A stretch of 64,000 nt of DNA. Source: Collybia mongolica (Eukaryota; Basidiomycota; Agaricomycetes; Agaricales; Clitocybaceae). Shown piece after piece: positions 46,298 through 57,909 of the stretch. The notes under the pieces were generated by a model. The model was not told the origin of the DNA. It saw nothing but the letters and a program-made list of their open reading frames with translations, and searched no databases. The stretch is from NCBI GenBank assembly GCA_013420905.1, contig JAAXNY010000013.1, positions 372,001 to 436,000 on the forward strand. The letters are read 5' to 3'. A program made the translations under genes and the position numbers. How positions within the stretch are numbered: the first letter of the stretch is position 1; each line of letters opens with the position of its first letter.

Positions 46298-49200
46298 TCA
46301 CCTATGCAACTTCCAGTGTGACATAGTAGTTTGTGGTAGTGCCGGCGCTATCCCCTCCTCAGTGTTCTCACTAGAGCTTGACTCTGAATCGGACTGATCC
46401 AATTGGACTCTGTCAAAAGTATAGTCACGCTCCTTGTAAACTTGCCTATTAGCGGGATCTTTCGATTCCACTAAAGCATTTAGTGTTTCACTAGAGATGT
46501 CTATTAGATCTTGCAGATTATCCGGCAGTTCAATTGTACTCCTAGCAAAATAGGGAATAACCCTAAACACCCCCACTTTATGTTGCCACACCGATCCATC
46601 CATTTCGCAAACAATATAGGCTCCCCCGCGGTTTCATCTCAGGACTATCATTGGTCCCAGGTACCGTGGCTTCAGCTTTTTATCAAGCGAACTTTCGACC
46701 TCGGTATTTCTAACTAGTACTAAACTTCCTGGTTTGAAATCATAGTCTCTGATGGTTGCGCTGTGATCCTTCTCATACTGTAATAGTCTCCTTCATTTTT
46801 CTATATTGATATGTTTCCTCATATCGGCCACATGCTGGACGTGCTTAGCTAGAGCCTGCGCTCTAAACCCAATGAGTTCCTCTGTAGTCAATATTTTTCC
46901 TGGTAACTTTACTAACCAAGTGGCTTCAATAATATCTAACGGTAAGGTTGGGTGCGCGCCCGTAATCATAAAATAGGGGGAGCAACCCGTCCCTTTCCGT
47001 ATAGTAATCCTGTCAGCCCACATTACATGGTGGAAGAAGTAGTACCACTTCTTTACATCACCGCCTGTAGCTTTGAAGACAGCTTGACGCACATCCCAAT
47101 GTGCGCGCTCGGCGATCCCATTTCCTTTGGAATTGTATGGTGATATACTTATTCCTGTAATACCATACTTGGATTCCAGCCACGCTTTGGCTGCGACAAA
47201 GGCAGGACCATTATCCGTTACAATTTCCGTTAGGGAACCCCATCTACAAATTACTTCTTTGAACAGCCACCTTCCCAAGGTCTTGCCATCCTCAGATTTG
47301 AGGGGCGTGCCTTCCATCCACAAAGACAGCGCACATCTTCCTTGGACAATGTATTTATAACCGTTAGACGATGGGCTCATATACATGGTGTCCGCATGCA
47401 ATACTTGGAATATAGACGGCGTGTGGGTTATGACAGGAGGGATTCTCAACAAAGTTAAGAGCCTTGTCTGACAGATGTGACATGACTTCACATACCATGA
47501 TACATCGTGTTCCATTTCTGGCCACCAAAATCTTTTATCTATTAAGGATTTTGTTGCATAGAAACCCCTATGTCCAACAGAATCGTGAGACACCTTCATC
47601 ATATATGTTCGGTGATTTTTATCAACAACAAGCTGGTGCGCGCTATTGATATTTTTCCTATACATCCTGCCTTCTGGATCCAAAAAGAAATTAGACGCCT
47701 GCCTTGCAAACTTTAGGTAGGCGCGATCTGTCATTCCTTTTGGTCTCTTTTGTGGTCTTTTTAACCATTCTTTTATTAAAGGTAGGTTTTTATCCTGTTC
47801 CTGCGCCGTAGGTGTTCGTTTAGACTCATCATATACTTCCCTTACATTAGGGTCATATTTAAACTTTTCATCGGGTATGACAGTAGTATTTACAAGTTGC
47901 TTTAGATAAGCTTCTCTTTGAATACCGAACCGTCCTAAACCTAAGTGCTGTTTTACTTCTCCAATAAATGCTGCTTCACCAGCCCAGGCATTGTTTACTT
48001 CAACTTCAAAATCAGAGATTTCCTTTGCAAGTTGGAATAAATATCCGCTGCGTGTGTCGATCTCCTCTTTAAAATCTGACAGCTTCAAAGGGTCATCCAA
48101 TCCTTCCGTTGGGTTGATAAACCTTAAAGGACCTGAGGGTTCGTCATAACCATCGTCTGGGTCCGGGTAGACAGGATCCCCTAGCCGCGCGTCTCGTCTT
48201 GACAGACCATCTGGGCCAAAGCCTTTACCAGCTTTATGAACCAAAGTAAAGTGGAACATAAGTATCCTATCAATCCACCTATTTACCGTTGCATTAGGTC
48301 CTAGACTTGGGTTTGATAACATCCCCTTAATGTACTTTGCATCCGTTTCCACTACCAAATTTCGTACTCCAATAAACCAATAATAACATGCCATTAGAAC
48401 TCTCATTAATCCGAATAGCTCTCGTTTGGGTTGTGAGAAGCGCGCTTCACGCTCATTCAGAGTTATCGAGTCAAATCTAGCATAGTGCTTTCTTCCAGGT
48501 ATATCAGGGTCTTCCTGATAGATATAGTAGCCTACAGCTTTCCATGACATATCTACTGACAATACCACTGGCGTATTCCAGGTGTAATTAATTGGACGGA
48601 GCGCAGGGCTATTTTTAAGTGCGTCTAACAATAGCTGCTGCGCTTCTTCTTGCTCAGGCCCCCATATCCAAGGTTCACTACTTCTAGTTAACTTTTGAAT
48701 TGGTTGGCCTATACGGGCGAAGTCTTTAATGAAATTCCTGCATACACCAATAGTTCCCATGTAAGCGCGTACTTCACTGACATCTTTGCATGGTCCCCAT
48801 CTTTCAACTACACCAATTCTATCTGTAGTAGGTTTTCGTCCTTCATAGGTACATCTATGTCCTACCACTAGAATTTCACTTGCGCATAACATAGACTTAT
48901 GTCCTGAAAACGTTCCTCCAGAATACTTCATTCTCTGTACGATGCGATTTACATTTTGCATATGTTCCCAGAAGAAGCGCCTAACACCTGGAGCACCAGG
49001 TAGCTCTTCTTCTGTTCCGTCTGGCAGCTTGTAGCGCGTTGCTGGACCGCACACGGGTACATCATCAATGTAGGGTATTGTGACATGTGGTACCTCATCC
49101 TGTAGGATGTATGTGACATCATCATGAAATATTGGAACCAAATTTGTCCATCCCATAGGGAGTGTTACTAGTCTCAGCACGCCAAACGGTGTTTGGAACG

Positions 49201-50335
49201 TGGTTAGATCGCGCAAGGCTTCTGCTAAAGGCCTCTCATCGTATCCTACATATAGATCCATCATTCCGCCACAAGCATGCCCTGCGAAGTGTTCTGCTAG
49301 CGGGTGGTAAACCCGAGTGCACTATTGTGACTGCATTCAGCGGTTCTAGACTATGTACAATTCTAAGCTTCTTTCCTGGGCCTTTCTTTAATACGGTAAA
49401 CCATCTAGACCTATATGATGAATTGGATCTCTCATAGACTCCTGCATCAATTTTAGTCTTGATGATTTTACAAACATCTTCATAGATCCCTGGTGGGATT
49501 CTAATGTTCCTCTCTGTCCACGGTGTATGTGGGACTACTGGTATTTCGACGGGAGGAAAATATTCCTTCTTAAAGCTACCGCGCTCACTATCATTCCAAG
49601 CAAAACCATCATTATGTTTGCACATAAAGTCGTGGATTATATCCATCTCTTTAGGTTTTAAGAAGCTCTCTTCTTCGTGTACTCTTTGGAATTCCGCGCG
49701 CCTTTCCTCAGTATACCTTCCAGTTGGTTTAAACGGAGGTGGGTTAGGCGTTAGAACTGGTAGGGCCGCTAAAGGGTCACCCTTTATATCTCTGATAATT
49801 CTAAATTTATCCGGCAGGTCCGCCAGTGTTGGTTTTGTTTTCAAATGTACTGGTTTATACTTCTTTCCTACTAGCTGATCCATGGGCTCCATATTACACT
49901 TTTCACTTGTTGCCATTCCAAGACCGCGCTCGTTGGTGCCAATTTGCCACTGCTTTAATTTACTTAAAGCTTTATCGATCATGGGCTGTTCTTGAGCGTA
50001 TGTCATAGGTCTAGTGGGTGTACTTGCTGGGTCCCTGCTGTTCTGCTCGTAGTTTATTACTGGTCCATCATGCTCATCTACAGAAGCCAAGTACGTGGCT
50101 AGTAATTCGCGTTCAGGTACTGTACTATTCATGTTTACATCACTTCTAGACAAAAAGACATCTCTAAGTTCTTTGTGACCAAAATTCCGCTTATCAGTAG
50201 GGTGTCTATAACCCGTTATAATAAAGTTTCCGTTCTCATCTTCAGCAATTTCTACGGCTAGCTCTCCTTGATCACTTTGGATTAATTCATTGAAGGCCGA
50301 AAATCCTGCTCCGGTTGTCTTTTCAACAGCTTAGG
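46298..50335 (-). pseudogene. pol: Ty3 pol: reverse transcriptase, RNase H, integrase and C-terminal tail
   Basis: From the N-terminal side: KFRIIRDIKGDPLAALPVL, WFTVLKKGPGKKLRIVHSLE, then a frameshift at about 49310 (between SGLPP and LAEHFAGHACGG). RT continues with LVTLPMGWTNLVPIFHDDV and the active site PYIDDVPV. RNase H has LSVDMSW, KRELFGLM and VETDAKYIKGML. The integrase zinc site is HDSVGHRGF ... SCHICQ, and its catalytic triad residues lie in LHADTMY, VTDNGPAF and GNGIAERAHW. A TGA (46793-46795, in place of TGG after NIEK) and another TGA at about 46634 precede the tail MDGSVWQHKVGVFRVIPY. Catalytic residues are present, but the frameshift and stops prevent a full product. Confidence 0.85.
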
Positions 50336-51135
50336 CGGTGATCCCTTTGCATGGGTAGGGATAGTACACCTTTGTCCCGTGTTAGGGTCCGTGATAGTGA
50401 CTACTTGTCCCCCGTCCCGAGCATTTTTGATCTGACTTTCCATGAGTGTATCAAACGGTCTCCTGAGCAATACTTTGTATGCAGGTGAATTTATGATATG
50501 TACTTGAAGGTAGATGGCCATGTCATTAAACAAGAAAGGGACATTGCGCGCTAATCCCGCTGTTTTCTCAACTTGTTTATTAGCACTCTGCATGTGTATG
50601 ACAACGTCCGGATCTCTATTCCGTTTATTTGCAAGTTAGCGTCCCTTTGGGTGAGGGACTTACGTCTGGCAGTTACAATATTCTTTATCCCATCTCTAAT
50701 GGTTTTTGACGAGCCCATTAACTCTCCCGTGGTCAATGTGATAGGGTTGTCTAACACTTTAGCAATTATATCACCACCTTTTAATTTTACTTCTATCGGG
50801 GACTTAGTTTCATAAGTCGGACTGCGCTTAGTGTTAAAATTAGGTAGCGGATCAACTGGTTCAGGGTTGTGTTCCATTCTCCAGGGTATGTAGGGTACCA
50901 TGGGCACATCGATGTAGGGTAATTCTTTTCGTACTGGAGACTTTACTGATGGTTCAACAAATTTTACTTTCTTTTTCCTAGGAGACCGCGCTACCAACTC
51001 CTCTTCGCTACTATCCCGACTACTCTCCGAATCGTTACTTTCTTGATGACTATTTCCGTTTTTACTTTGGTCCTCTGGCTGTCTCTTGGAATGCAACCTA
51101 GTCATAGGTCTAGCGTGTTCCTTAGCCTCCTTCAT
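50282..51135 (-). pseudogene. Ty3 protease region, catalytic segment missing
   Basis: The frame starts MKEAKEHARPMTRLHSKRQP and has the usual linker (KKVKFVEPSVKS, GDIIAKVLDNPITLTTGELM). The C-terminal half of a retropepsin-like aspartic protease follows in another frame: DPDVVIHMQSANKQVEKTAG, YLQVHIINSPAYKVLLRRPF, VTITDPNTGQRCTIPT. The expected D(S/P/T)G catalytic segment between these is absent: NLQINGIEIRTLSYT runs straight across a frame change at about 50600. It overlaps the RT frame by about 50 nt in the -1 frame, so programmed frameshifting may normally link the two. Confidence 0.6.
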
Positions 51136-51140
51136 CGGAC

Positions 51141-53010
51141 CTAATTGAAACCCGACTCTTTAACCTTGTTTTGGTTATTGAGTTCTGCTACCTGCCCTAA
51201 TAAAGTACTCATTTGTGCTTGTAAGGCTACTATGTCAGGATTCGGCGCGCTCTTTGCCATAGGATTATAGTTATTATTTATATATTCCTGTTTCTGCATC
51301 TGAGGCGGTACTGGCAATGCAGTTTGCGCGCTCTGTTGTCCTAACATTTGTTGCGCTTGAAATTGTGCCATTTGTGCCATTATGGCTTTCAAGGTTCCAA
51401 TGTTGTTACTATTGTCTACTGCATTATGTGACTGCATAACGGACAATACTCCTGGAGCAGGTCCTTCCATGACATCTCCGTAATAAAGGGCCGCTACCTT
51501 CTTTGAATGGAAGTGTTCCACTTTATCTTTCAATGATACCGTTTCTGGTTCTCTTGGGATATATGATCCGTCTGGTAAGCATACTCCTCCATTTGTGTTG
51601 GTTTTTATTTTCCCTTCCTCAAAATGTTTCTGTTTCTCAGGACAGGCCAGTATGAAGTGTCCGGGTGTAAAACAGTAGTGACATTTATATGCATTTGGTC
51701 TTTGCGGTTGTCCTTCTTTAGGCTTTCTGTACTGATTCTGATACTGATGCTGCTGGGGTGCGCTATTTGCGGCATGGTTCTGAACAGTTGCTTGTTGAAG
51801 TGCTTTCATTACATCCTCGAATCCACTCCTCGTATTCTTCTCATTTACTTGGAGATGGTCTAACAAATTAACTATTTGTTGTTTTATTTCATCCATCTCT
51901 ACTTTGATTTTGGGCACTGCTGTTGCTGTTACAGACGTTATAAACAATCTATTTGTGTCTGGAATATTCATGTTGGCTACACCTTCAGAAATGCTGATTG
52001 CAGTTGCTATAACTTCCTCCAGATCGTACTGATCCCCTTTTCGTCGCGCGAGCGTGGCGGCTTCGGCAATAGTATTAGGATCTGCTCAGTTGTTTGTAGC
52101 AATGGCTTGTCCTGCCTGTGTAGCATTAGACTGATTATTCCCTAGCAGGGTTAGCCTTCCTTGTACTTGGGATCTGAAGACTTCGTCTAGACATCCCAAG
52201 AACTTGGTAACTAATTCTCGGTTAGAGATAATAGGTGGCCTAACTCCCAAGAGTTTAATAGATTCTGCTTTGAATTCACGCTTCAGCTTTTTCAGCGCGG
52301 CCTCATCGGTTACTCCAATACGTGGGTTGGCGCAACACACTGCTTCTAACTTGGCTACTGATCCTTCTACTTGATCGAGTGCTTCCGGATAACTAGAGAT
52401 CAACTCTGTCTTGAAATCCGTCCAAGTGCCTGTCTTATAGTGGTCTAATGCCCTCCACTCATTCTCTGATTATAGGTCTGCGTATTTTCCTAACATTAAC
52501 TTCTTTTCTTCATCATTTGTAATGTTACACTCCTTCCATAGGACCTCCATTCACTCCAGAAACCGGATTAAACCCGTGGGCTCTTTTCCTTTGAATACTG
52601 GTGCATCACGGACGCCTGGTTGGGGCATATATTTACGAGGGGGTTCAGTCATGATTACTGAACGGTTCTGAGTAGCTAACGAGTTCAGGTTTGCTACTGG
52701 GTTTACTACGGACGATCTTCCGCGCGCTACTGGTCTACTAGTAGTCAATATGTTTCCTAAGGGCTCTGGAGTTCTAAATACTTGCCTTGGTCCTGAAGAT
52801 CCAAAGGCTGGTTGTGAAGATCCTTGTGTGCGCGCTCGCCTAGGAGGTGGTAACGACTCTGTTACTCCAGCATTTTGCAAATTTTTAGTCTGCCGCATTT
52901 TTGTAGCTACTTGTCTTGCAAGTGGCTGATTAGTTAGTCTGTTTGATGAGCTGGCTTGTGGGCGCGGCTCTTGAGACAGATTGACTAAACTTTCTCCACT
53001 CTACTTCAAT
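51141..53010 (-). pseudogene. gag: Ty3 gag with CCHC zinc knuckle, three nonsense changes
   Basis: Reads from about 52898 (MRQTKNLQNAGVTESLPPPR; an upstream open part reaches about 53000) to 51141. The zinc knuckle KCHYCFTPGHFILACP has C-x2-C-x4-H-x4-C spacing and marks the nucleocapsid. In-frame stops: TGA at 52551-52553 (after RFLE; TGG expected), TAA at 52470-52472 (after KYADL; CAA expected) and TGA at 52086-52088 (CGA or TGG expected). Each is a single transition. The matrix/capsid part lies N-terminal. Confidence 0.8.
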
Positions 53011-53084
53011 TTGTAGATGACGTTACTTGTCTTGGTATAATATTTTTCAAAGAAAGATGCACTCTTTAGACTATTCAAAACTCT

Positions 53085-53105
53085 GAACCCTCGCGGTGGG
53101 CTCCA
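53085..53105 (-). promoter_or_regulatory. Primer-binding site of the Ty3 element
   Basis: Two bases inside the 5' LTR, on the minus strand: TGGAGCCCACCGCGAGGGTT. It begins TGG, complementary to a tRNA CCA end. The implied tRNA 3' end (GAACCCTCGCGGTGGGCTCCA-like) contains the start of a T-loop, so a tRNA primer is likely; which tRNA is not decided here. Confidence 0.75.
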
Positions 53106-53107
53106 GA

Positions 53108-54323
53108 TGAAAGGGGGCTCCTGGGCTATAAGTGTGCTGATGCTATGAAATGTAATCCCTTACACACACACACCAAACCTAACAATCAACACACGAACAG
53201 TAGGAATTGCCTGTTTTGAGTTCGGGTTCAAGTGCTTAGAAGCACTAAGCTTTGAATAGTACTAGCCAAAGCCCTTCCCAATGATCTCTCAATGGGTTTG
53301 ATTTAGACAAAAGCTTCAACACAGGTTTAAAAACCTGCTAGGTATATTTATAATATCTCTTGATCCAATAGACTGAGTACCAAGTGTACATTCAATTATT
53401 AATGATCCCAAGCAGATCTATAAGTCCAAGCGACTTATCAAACAATACAGTGCCAAGTGCACTAAGGTCAAGTGCCTGGTAATTCCAACGGACAATACGG
53501 TACTAAGTTCCAAGTGAACTAAGTTTCTTTAATTCTGTGGTTCTTCAATCAATTCCAATCAAGACACGTTGAAGCAATCTGATCCTTAATTCGGGCATGC
53601 AATAGTGTTTTAACAAATGTGATTTGTATACTCTATAGTAGCGCGAAGTGGGGGCAAGATTCCTTGCCTTAGCGCTACTCATCTACAGTCTATTTATAGT
53701 GTACAAACTAAATATCATACGGAATTGTAAATTTTACACGGAACTGCGCTCCCGCGCGCCAAGGATCTGTATTCAATGCTGATGCGTCCTCTACAACTTG
53801 GCGTGCGCGCCATGCATGCCAATTATGCCATTTACTGGTTACTTATCAAATATTGAAAGAGCTGGCTAAACTCTTATCAAGTCCCGACCGCGTGCTTTGT
53901 TATTTAAAACAGCACGGCACTGTCATTTACTCCTCCTGATTGTCCCGGTTGCTATTCACGGGGTCCCGTTGCTTCCGGTAGTTAACACCAAGTACCCCTG
54001 ACTAGGATCAGGTTGTGCAAGTCCCGAATTTACAATTACTTCTCCTAATAATGATGATCCCCGGACTAATGATATCATACTACAATGGTTACTTATGAAC
54101 TAAGACACCGAGGTTGTAACTGGGCATGGTGAATAGGACTAATAATAGACCGTACTCATAGTCCTCTGTACTGATAGTGTATTATCCATTAGACTAGTTC
54201 ACTCTGATTAGCCGTCTTGGAGCTCGACTCTAATCCTTTATTACCGTTTACTTGGTTATTAGAAATGATACTAATAGCCTTACTTGTTGACTTTATAAGT
54301 GCAAACAATTTTGGGCCCTATCA
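53108..54323 (-). repeat. Ty3 5' LTR
   Basis: 1216 bp, same length and termini as the other LTR. On the minus strand it begins TGATAGGGCCC and ends CCCCCTTTCA. Confidence 0.93.
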
Positions 54324-54339
54324 ACAGTGCACAGCCCTA

Positions 54340-54347
54340 CTTGTAAC
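54340..54347. repeat. MITE target-site duplication CTTGTAAC, right copy
   Basis: Exact copy of 39833-39840; in the host frame it encodes part of MLQ. Confidence 0.9.
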
Positions 54348-55562
54348 ATTGTGGCGGTGAACAATTTTTCCCCGGATCTGAGCGCCTTCCGCCATTTCCA
54401 CTCTTCTGAGCCTGAGCTCATGGTAGTGGACCTCTCATTAAGCCCTGGTGTTTCATTAACAACATTACTATGACCTTCACCAGTAGCCGCAGCTGGCGCC
54501 GCCTCCCCATTGGCTTTTTTTGCGGGTTCGGTGATGGTAGGCAATGTTCCTACCTCACCAGAAATCCTGCTGCCAGGTCGTTGTTTTGCTTCATCCGATA
54601 TCGCTGTCTGTAGGATACTAAGGTGGGAGTATTCACCGATGATCGAGGTAACAACCAGGTTGACAAATGACATCAACGTGTAGGGGAACACTGACAGCCC
54701 AAAAGCTGCATACCCATATCGTGTGAGCTAATCGCCCCGTGCTTGATAGATAGTGATAGACGAAAAGATCAGCTGGGCCAAGGCAATAAGCCCCTTGAGC
54801 CAGCTTCTAGACCGTGCAACATGAACTTCTTTTGGTTGCTCAAGGAGAGCCGTCAATGCATTCAACTCTTCTATGGAGGGGATGGTCCATTGATAACCGT
54901 CAAGGAGTTTACTTTCCCCATGAATATCAAGGTCCCTTGCATCTAGTTTTGTTTTTGTCAACAACAACGGAATGCGAGAGCCAAAAGGAAGAATCTCTGT
55001 GGTCCAAAATTGAACAATTTTAAGCTTCGCCTTGGTGGTTGGGAGCTTATCTGGGCTTAAAAGTTAAGGCCAATCAATTGGAATCGGCGATATAATTTCA
55101 ATGTTTCTAAATACCTGCCAGTGTCTTCAGGTGGCTTGAAATCTCCGGGTAAGCCAATAAATACGTGTTCCCAGTATTCAGCTGGCCGCCAGTTTGATGA
55201 TCATTTTGCAACCATCACTGCTCCCTGAGTGATTGCATCCCCGATACTTCCCCTGTTGCCCTGGGTCCAGTGATTGGACAAGAGCATTACCGACCTAATT
55301 AGTCCCACAAACGGATAAAAAATACATCCAAGCTGCATGAAAAGAGATCATTTCCAAGCACCCCCTGGTACCGATGGAACGGTGAACGCATGGGAGACAT
55401 AGTTTGCGAGAAAGAAAAATACGATAGTTTAAAGTCAGCCAATTTGCAGTTGACTGGAGTGGCAGAAAAGATCGGCAACGCTAACGATGGATGAAGGGTT
55501 GATAGTGCCCAGAGGATGAAGATATAAACGCGGATTTTCTGGACTGTTGAGAGTATTGTCAT
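54340..55562 (-). pseudogene. N-terminal part of the disrupted membrane-protein gene
   Basis: Starts MTILSTVQKIRVYIFILWAL (signal-anchor-like, 55562). Then come PFVGLIRSVMLLSNHWTQGN, YWEHVFIGLPGDFKPPEDTG before an intron, FWTTEILPFGSRIPLLLTKT, GYQWTIPSIEELNALTALLE, LALAQLIFSS-type helices and YGYAAFGLSVFPYTLMSFVN. It ends at TATMLQ where the MITE enters. Two in-frame stops, TGA after MVAK (CGA-type) and TAG in GD-stop-LTRYG (CAG-type), are transitions. The host gene is therefore dead by insertion and by point change. Continues at 39840-39318. Confidence 0.7.
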
Positions 55563-56010
55563 GGCCTCGATATTTGGGTATCAAGATTTCGGAACTTGGA
55601 TGCGCCTTACTTATGTTTAAGGAAGTTGCCTGCATCACGGCACGTCAAAGGCGTGTTCTCCTTCCATACCTCCTGCCTCCGGTGATACAGTGCTTATATA
55701 CAATATATTTCATACAAGTTCCGAAAATCTCAGATGGGACGTCCCGGCGTCTCTCAACTCAGCTATCTATATACACTGTGGCTGTATCCTGACTAGTTAT
55801 GGCAAACAAATTGCATCGATAACACCCCAGTACTCCAGTCGGCGCCTCAGGGACTGGTTTAGATTCTATACACACCGTGGCATCTTGACGGTCTGATAGG
55901 GAATAAACGTGCATCAATAACGCCATGGTATACCAATCCACGGGCATCTCAAAGATCGTCACGATGAGAACACAGCGCTAAGTTTGACAGAATATTCTTA
56001 TTCGAGCATT

Positions 56011-56145
56011 ATGACAGGAAAGCTCACCTATATCACTAGATCTATCGTCATCTACAGACCGTGCCACAAGGTCAAAGCATGACGAGAATCTGATGGAGGT
56101 GGTATTTCATGGAATGCATTCCATATTAATACATACAGTTTTCCC
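56011..56145. repeat. Direct duplicate of 57356-57498
   Basis: About 135 bp (ATGACAGGAAAGCTCACCTA onward to ACAGTTTTCC) recurs at 57356-57498 with scattered changes and small indels. The two copies flank the hAT derivative. Nothing else recognised in 55563-56346. Confidence 0.7.
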
Positions 56146-56346
56146 CAATGGTTGGGTCGAGACAAATTTGAATGACCAAAGGGCGCTGATCACACCTGAA
56201 TAAGTATTTATTGGCATCGCAGTAGCGCACTTGACGACATTGTTGTTAAAATCCAAATTCTGTGTTTCAATACTGCCGCATTCCGCCCAAACAGCTCAGA
56301 TGCCTCAAATACCCCATACATGCCAAACGACGCGCAACCCCCCCCC

Positions 56347-57053
56347 TAGTGCTGCTGCAGTTCGGTTCTGAACCGCGGTTCGAATGTGAACTGTTCAGAA
56401 CTGGACCAAAGTTCAGTTCAAGGTTCAAAGGTTTTGTTGAACTGAACCAAAAGTTCAGTTCAGGGTTCAGGCAGGGGGAAGGAAAGGTGAACCTGTTTGA
56501 ACCGATGAGCGCAGCGTTGAATTTTTTTCAAGAGTGGCGATGCTATAAAATTCTTCCCGATGCTGACAGGATCTTAGTCAAGGGAGATAAGGCACAGGGC
56601 CAATATGGCTACACGTGGATGCGTGAATCCGTTCGCAGCCGCCATGATGCAGAACGTGGGAAAGCCAATCCTCGCGACGAATTTAAGAAGTATCTGGAGA
56701 GCCCTCTTGAAGATGGAGTTGTCGATGTCATTGGATATTGGGGTGTACGTCCTCCCTGAAATATTCATTGTCACACATACCAACACTGTTACAGAAGAAC
56801 TCTGGGCCACACCATTATCCTACTTGGGCTCGGATGGCCCGGGACTACCTTGCCATCCAGGGTTCTGCGACACCCTCGGAGCGTGCATTTTCAGCAGTTC
56901 GAACACCGTTCAAACCGGAACTGAACCCCCCTTGAACCTGAACCAACAGTTCAGTCCAACATTCAACGACATGCCTGAACTGAACTGAAAGTTCAGTTCT
57001 AAGTTCACGAAAAATTGTGAGGAACCGGACTGAACTGAACCGCGGCAGCACTA
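56347..57053 (+). mobile_element. hAT deletion derivative retaining the dimerisation domain
   Basis: 707 bp. Left end TAGTGCTGCTGCAGTTCGGT, right end CCGCGGCAGCACTA; both flanked by a run of nine C, which can contain an 8-bp target duplication CCCCCCCC. Subterminal regions are packed with GTTCAGTTC/GAACTGAAC words. Inside, two exons read EFKKYLESPLEDGVVDVIGYWG-like (about 56682-56747) and, after a GT-AG intron, TWARMARDYLAIQGSATPSE then RAFSAVRTPFK: the C-terminal hAT dimerisation region. All other transposase parts are gone. Confidence 0.75.
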
Positions 57054-57355
57054 CCCCCCCCCACTCCAAACCATCCTATCCACCCACACACCGAAATTGC
57101 AAAAAATCTCCCCCCCCCACACACACACATGAACACCACACACAAAGAAAAAAAGAAAAAGCCATGCGTCCTTATAAAGAATCCAAATTATCCAAGACCT
57201 CAAGGCACCCAGCACCCGACACCCGACAATACATTTGAACAGCAGCGCAGCGCAGAACCAGAGCTCTCCCCCTCACACATACTCGCACATACTTATACTC
57301 ATGACGTACTCATCAGCGACTTGCAGAAAACCAGAACTTTTTTTGTTTGAGCTTT

Positions 57356-57498
57356 ATGATAGGAAAAGCTCACCCATATCACTAGATCTACTGGATCTAT
57401 CCTCATCTACAGACCGCACCACAAGGTCAAAAACGACAAGAACCTGATGGAAGTGGTATTGTATGCGATGTATTCAATAATGATACACACAGTATTCC
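57356..57498. repeat. Direct duplicate of 56011-56145
   Basis: Second copy of the segment described at 56011-56145. Confidence 0.7.
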
Positions 57499-57869
57499 GA
57501 AAACCAAAGAGTGCTGGTACTACCTGAATATCGGAACTTTTGACTGCACTAGGGCACTGTATAACTTGCTGCCGAAATTCAGCGCGACGCGACTAATACG
57601 CGTTCCCGGATAAATGCTTGAGTCTTCTTCTCCAGGCGTCGGTAATTGGAGAGTTAAAAAGGTGCAAGCTCATACCCTAAGTAAGTACACCACACTCCCC
57701 CCCGCGTAGACGTGCGCGGGCGCGAGGTGCGGTGAGCCCTTCGAGAGCGCGATATAGTACTCCGTGTACGCGCCACCATCACTATACCGATCTTGGTCTC
57801 GATTGAGACCCCACCCTCAACAACTCAACAACTCAACAACTCAAAAAAAAGAAAAAACCACTATCCCAC

Positions 57870-57870
57870 C

Positions 57871-57909
<39 letters not shown>

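Larger units (their letters stand above)
40471..54323 (-). mobile_element. Ty3-type LTR retrotransposon, 13.85 kb, with antisense gene pair
   Basis: Two 1216-bp LTRs bound an 11.42-kb interior. Sense strand is minus. Order on that strand: LTR (53108-54323), primer site, gag, protease, RT-RNase H, integrase with tail, then a 4.5-kb region holding two plus-strand spliced genes, polypurine tract, LTR (40471-41686). Integrase after RNase H places it in Ty3 (Metaviridae-type) elements. No clean 5-bp target duplication was found (TACGG left, ACAGT right). gag and pol carry stops and frameshifts, so this copy cannot make its own proteins in full. Confidence 0.92.
39841..54339. mobile_element. hAT-like MITE (about 646 bp), interrupted by the Ty3 element
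   Basis: Left terminus TAGGGCTGCGCACCATACCG, right terminus ACAGTGCACAGCCCTA: inverted repeats with a hAT-like TAGGGCTG end and an exact 8-bp duplication CTTGTAAC. Its own sequence is 39841-40470 plus 54324-54339 and is rich in ACGGTA/TACCGT words. No transposase. The Ty3 element sits within it close to the right end. Confidence 0.85.

Noticed and set aside
40466..54328. 5-bp target duplication of the Ty3 element
   Set aside because: Flanks are TACGG and ACAGT; they do not match, so no duplication is claimed.
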